Source: Deltaproteobacteria bacterium
Lineage (GTDB): Bacteria; Desulfobacterota; DSM-4660; Desulfatiglandales; Desulfatiglandaceae
Length of the DNA stretch: 8,758 nt
Reading direction: 5' to 3'
NCBI GenBank assembly: GCA_019313765.1
Contig: JAFDAP010000108.1
Location: forward strand, 1-8,758
Shown: positions 7,209-8,758 of the stretch, piece by piece
How the letters are laid out: each line of letters begins with the position of its first letter
Position numbering within the stretch: position 1 is the stretch's first letter
The notes under the pieces: model-generated
The model's input: only the letters and a program-made list of their open reading frames with translations
Told to the model about the DNA's origin: nothing
The model's database searches: none
Made by a program: the position numbers and the translations under genes

Positions 7209-7989
7209 CAATAATGTCCTCTACTATACCTGAGCTAATCATCTTTGCTTTATTGCCAAAACCGACGAAAAAGGCCAAATCGCAAAGGTGGTTGATCTTT
7301 CTTGGTAATCCCTCGCTATGTTCATAGATGGTCTCAATTGCATCTTCACTAAACAAATTGCCGTTTCCGCCCGCTTTTTTTTGTCGAAATAAGATGTAAT
7401 CTTTTGTCTCCCCCAAATTAAATGGTCTCAGTGAATATTTTATGGCGATCCTTTGCTTGAGCGGTTCGTTTTTCCTGATTTTATCGAATACCTCTGGTTG
7501 ACCCACAAAAAATATCATTATCAAGAAACGATCGGATAATTGAAAATTAAGTAAAAGCCTGATTTCTTCGAATGTTTCATCTGAAAGTAACTGAGCCTCA
7601 TCAACTATCAGGAGGGTCTTTTTTCCCACATTCATATTTTCAATCAGCTTTTTCTGCAATACATGAATAATATTCACCTTGGTGTCAGGGGCATCAGATA
7701 TTCCGAATTGATAAAGGACATCTTTCAGAAATTCTGTAGAGTTTGAGCAAGGATTTGATACGATTCCAATGTCCAGCCTCTCTCCCAATATCCTTTCCAT
7801 GAAGACCCGGCTTAAGGTTGTTTTGCCACAGCCAATATCTCCCGACAGCAATGCACAGCCTTTGCCCCTTTTCACGGCATATATCAGCCGTGTTAGACCT
7901 TCTTTATGAGGTTCCGAAGCATAAAAGAAGTCTGGATCAGGCACATTATCAAACGGGAACTTCTCGAAACCCCAGTAATCAAGATACAT
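7189..7989 (-). CDS. ExeA/GspA-type AAA+ ATPase
   Basis: This 266-residue cytoplasmic ATPase has the family-typical opening MYLDYWGFEKFPFDNVPDPDF-like start, with PDPDFFY at 17-23. Walker A is GDIGCGKTT (50-58) and Walker B is LLIVDEAQLL (126-135, with D130 and E131). A sensor-1-like FFVGQPE lies at 160-166, a candidate arginine finger at R180 in LKQRI, and a sensor-2-like GLPRKIN at 227-233. ExeA/GspA relatives drive assembly of envelope machines, and a close group accompanies exosortase-linked polysaccharide loci (established family knowledge). No exosortase is visible here. Known ExeA proteins add a membrane helix and a peptidoglycan-binding domain; this protein stops after the ATPase, so it is the short form. 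A role in powering or placing the export complex is inferred from position only. The ATG has weak GGA/AAGAG signals upstream, and the gene lies 76 nt after the HTH gene. Confidence 0.9.
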   Translation of the reverse strand: MYLDYWGFEKFPFDNVPDPDFFYASEPHKEGLTRLIYAVKRGKGCALLSGDIGCGKTTLSRVFMERILGERLDIGIVSNPCSNSTEFLKDVLYQFGISDAPDTKVNIIHVLQKKLIENMNVGKKTLLIVDEAQLLSDETFEEIRLLLNFQLSDRFLIMIFFVGQPEVFDKIRKNEPLKQRIAIKYSLRPFNLGETKDYILFRQKKAGGNGNLFSEDAIETIYEHSEGLPRKINHLCDLAFFVGFGNKAKMISSGIVEDIIDDGTVF

Positions 7990-8038
7990 TATCTCTTAAT
8001 CCAAAAGTTTTTAATATAATATATATTTTCATTCAATA

Positions 8039-8056
8039 GTTTAAAGACCGTTTAAA
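8039..8056. repeat. GTTTAAA direct repeat, 11-bp period, upstream of the ATPase gene
   Basis: GTTTAAA occurs at 8039-8045 and again at 8050-8056, one helical turn apart, in the gap between the HTH and ATPase genes. A weak minus-strand -35-like TTGAAT (8031-8036) lies just downstream, with no convincing -10. It could be a paired binding site, but the gap is so AT-rich that chance is a serious alternative. Confidence 0.25.
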
Positions 8057-8065
8057 TATAAAATA

Positions 8066-8254
8066 TTATCCATTATTAATGTAAAATAAGATTTCTTTGC
8101 CTTGGACATAGTATCTTTTGCCTATTTTGATAGACTTTAATTTGGCATTCTTTCTTAACTTCAGGATTGTCCCGTAGGATATTTCAAGAAATTGGGCTAC
8201 CTGTTTCAAGGGGTAACTTAATTCCGGATCGATTTTTCTGAGATCAATTGCCAT
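8066..8254 (-). CDS. Small helix-turn-helix DNA-binding protein (excisionase/MerR-like)
   Basis: This 62-residue protein is almost entirely a winged-helix HTH of the excisionase/MerR-like class. SYPLKQVAQFLEISYGTILKL (about 13-33) gives the two helices, and the basic segment LKSIKIGKRYYVQGKEILFYI (39-59) matches the wing and final helix. Such proteins act as excisionases or as small transcription factors. No integrase or attachment site is visible here, and its position at the head of a polysaccharide operon favours a regulator (inference). The open frame extends upstream to a TTG at 8306-8308, but that codon lies upstream of the predicted transcription start. ATG at 8252-8254 has GAGAGG six nt upstream (8261-8266) and is clearly better. 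The palindrome in its promoter is a natural candidate for autoregulation. Confidence 0.8.
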   Translation of the reverse strand: MAIDLRKIDPELSYPLKQVAQFLEISYGTILKLRKNAKLKSIKIGKRYYVQGKEILFYINNG

Positions 8255-8296
8255 GACATGCCTCTCTTTTGGTGTGATGTATTCCGATTTGACCCG

Positions 8297-8320
8297 AATT
8301 ATATACAATTGTATCGAATT
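8297..8320. promoter_or_regulatory. Candidate operator palindrome inside the HTH promoter
   Basis: A perfect 12-bp palindrome, ATACAATTGTAT (8303-8314), fills most of the spacer between the -35 and -10 elements. Two flanking AATT blocks (8297-8300 and 8317-8320) are placed symmetrically, making a 24-bp site with 20 symmetric positions. A dimer bound here would block RNA polymerase. The HTH protein encoded just downstream is the obvious candidate, but nothing in the sequence proves which protein binds. Confidence 0.5.
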
Positions 8321-8325
8321 GTCAA
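8298..8325 (-). promoter_or_regulatory. Consensus sigma70 promoter of the HTH gene and probably the operon
   Basis: On the minus strand, TTGACA (8320-8325) is followed after a 16-nt spacer by TATAAT (8298-8303). Both hexamers match the consensus exactly, in strongly AT-rich DNA. Transcription would begin near 8291, giving a leader of about 37 nt before the preferred ATG at 8254. This supports the shorter start of the HTH gene. Confidence 0.75.
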
Positions 8326-8340
8326 TAAAAATATGAAAAG

Positions 8341-8758
8341 AGATGTAAACAGAGTCCTTCGATCTATCAGAACCTAACCGGATTCTTCTCTATTTGCAGG
8401 GTTTCCTGGTCCTGCCCTGAGCGAGGTCTTTGGCAATGACCTGCCTGGTCTCTGTTTGCGGTGCACCAGGTCAGACGGTCAGCGATTTGAGGCATATCGA
8501 TGATCGGCCTGGTGACCGCTCTGCTTCTTGTGCTTCCTGGTCCATATGGTTTGAGCGGTTACACACACCGCGGCCTAAGACAGCCACCACCTCGGCAGTG
8601 GATTGACTACAAGCTATGCCCTTTCCTTTATCGAAATCCAGTTACACGAAATACGGGGTTAAAAGGTGTTCTCAACTCTCCCGTCATTTTGGTGGCGTTC
8701 TATGGGCTTGCGCAAAAATAACTTAGCAGAATTGGCGCCCGGATCTCCCCGCTGAGAC
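8341..8758. other. Region without a supported gene; G+C-richer than neighbouring gaps
   Basis: No convincing gene, RNA or known mobile element was recognised here. The base composition rises clearly relative to the AT-rich promoter region at 8281-8340. CCTGGTC or CCTGGT occurs at 8405-8411, 8444-8450, 8508-8513 and 8536-8542, with TTCCTGGTCC shared between the first and last, and an inverted ACCAGG at 8465-8470 that could pair with 8444-8449. Short open frames exist: plus 8500-8721, and a minus frame entering from the right edge and ending at 8659. None has a good start, a recognisable domain or a coding look. A decayed insertion or a structured noncoding stretch is possible but unproven. Confidence 0.5.

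Noticed and set aside
7189..8254. Transposition or phage module (TniB-like ATPase plus excisionase)
   Set aside because: No transposase, integrase, terminal repeats or attachment sites are present, and the ATPase fits the ExeA/GspA type and sits in a polysaccharide operon.
8255..8308. Longer version of the HTH protein starting at TTG 8308
   Set aside because: The codon lies inside the promoter spacer, upstream of the predicted transcription start, while ATG 8254 has a strong GAGAGG.
8500..8721. Plus-strand open frame of 73 codons
   Set aside because: It has no recognisable domain and no clear ribosome-binding site, and it lies in unassigned G+C-richer DNA where open frames arise easily.
8659..8757. 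Minus-strand frame entering from the right edge, 32 codons then TAA
   Set aside because: It could be the tail of a gene outside the window, but the visible residues match no family I know and another frame looks equally plausible.

Overview
The window is one strand-biased locus for making and exporting a long-chain surface polysaccharide in a Gram-negative bacterium. All six supported genes are on the minus strand, so transcription runs from right to left. The organism needs an outer membrane, because there is a Wza-type export lipoprotein. The kinase fusion and the HD-GYP protein look like the versions I associate with Desulfobacterota and related deltaproteobacterial lineages. That placement is inference from protein style, not a search result. 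The gene bodies are moderately AT-rich and the gaps near 8000-8340 are strongly AT-rich.

In order of transcription: (1) a 62-residue excisionase/MerR-like helix-turn-helix protein (8066-8254), preceded by a consensus sigma70 promoter whose spacer holds a palindrome; (2) an ExeA/GspA-type AAA+ ATPase (7189-7989); (3) a degenerate HD-GYP protein (6186-7208) that overlaps the end of the ATPase gene and appears frameshifted at its C-terminus; (4) an outer-membrane polysaccharide export lipoprotein (4858-6042), after a gap containing an inverted repeat; (5) a 1025-residue chain-length regulator fused to a BY-type tyrosine kinase (1753-4830), extended by a third membrane helix and two SH3-like domains; (6) a Wzy/O-antigen-ligase family membrane protein (190-1578). 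Left of that, at 117-169, is a second promoter-like sequence whose predicted start lies in a perfect 22-bp palindrome; it would drive a gene beyond the window.

Genes 4 to 6 form a Wzy-dependent assembly line: polymerase, co-polymerase/kinase and outer-membrane channel. No glycosyltransferase, flippase or exosortase is visible, so repeat-unit synthesis must be encoded elsewhere. The ATPase, HD-GYP protein and HTH protein form an upstream regulatory or accessory block.

The points that stand out are the kinase with predicted periplasmic SH3 domains, the loss of the HD pair in the HD-GYP protein together with its displaced C-terminal tail, and the two promoters with palindromic operators. The right end (about 8341-8758) has no supported gene, is richer in G+C than the neighbouring gaps and is not identified.
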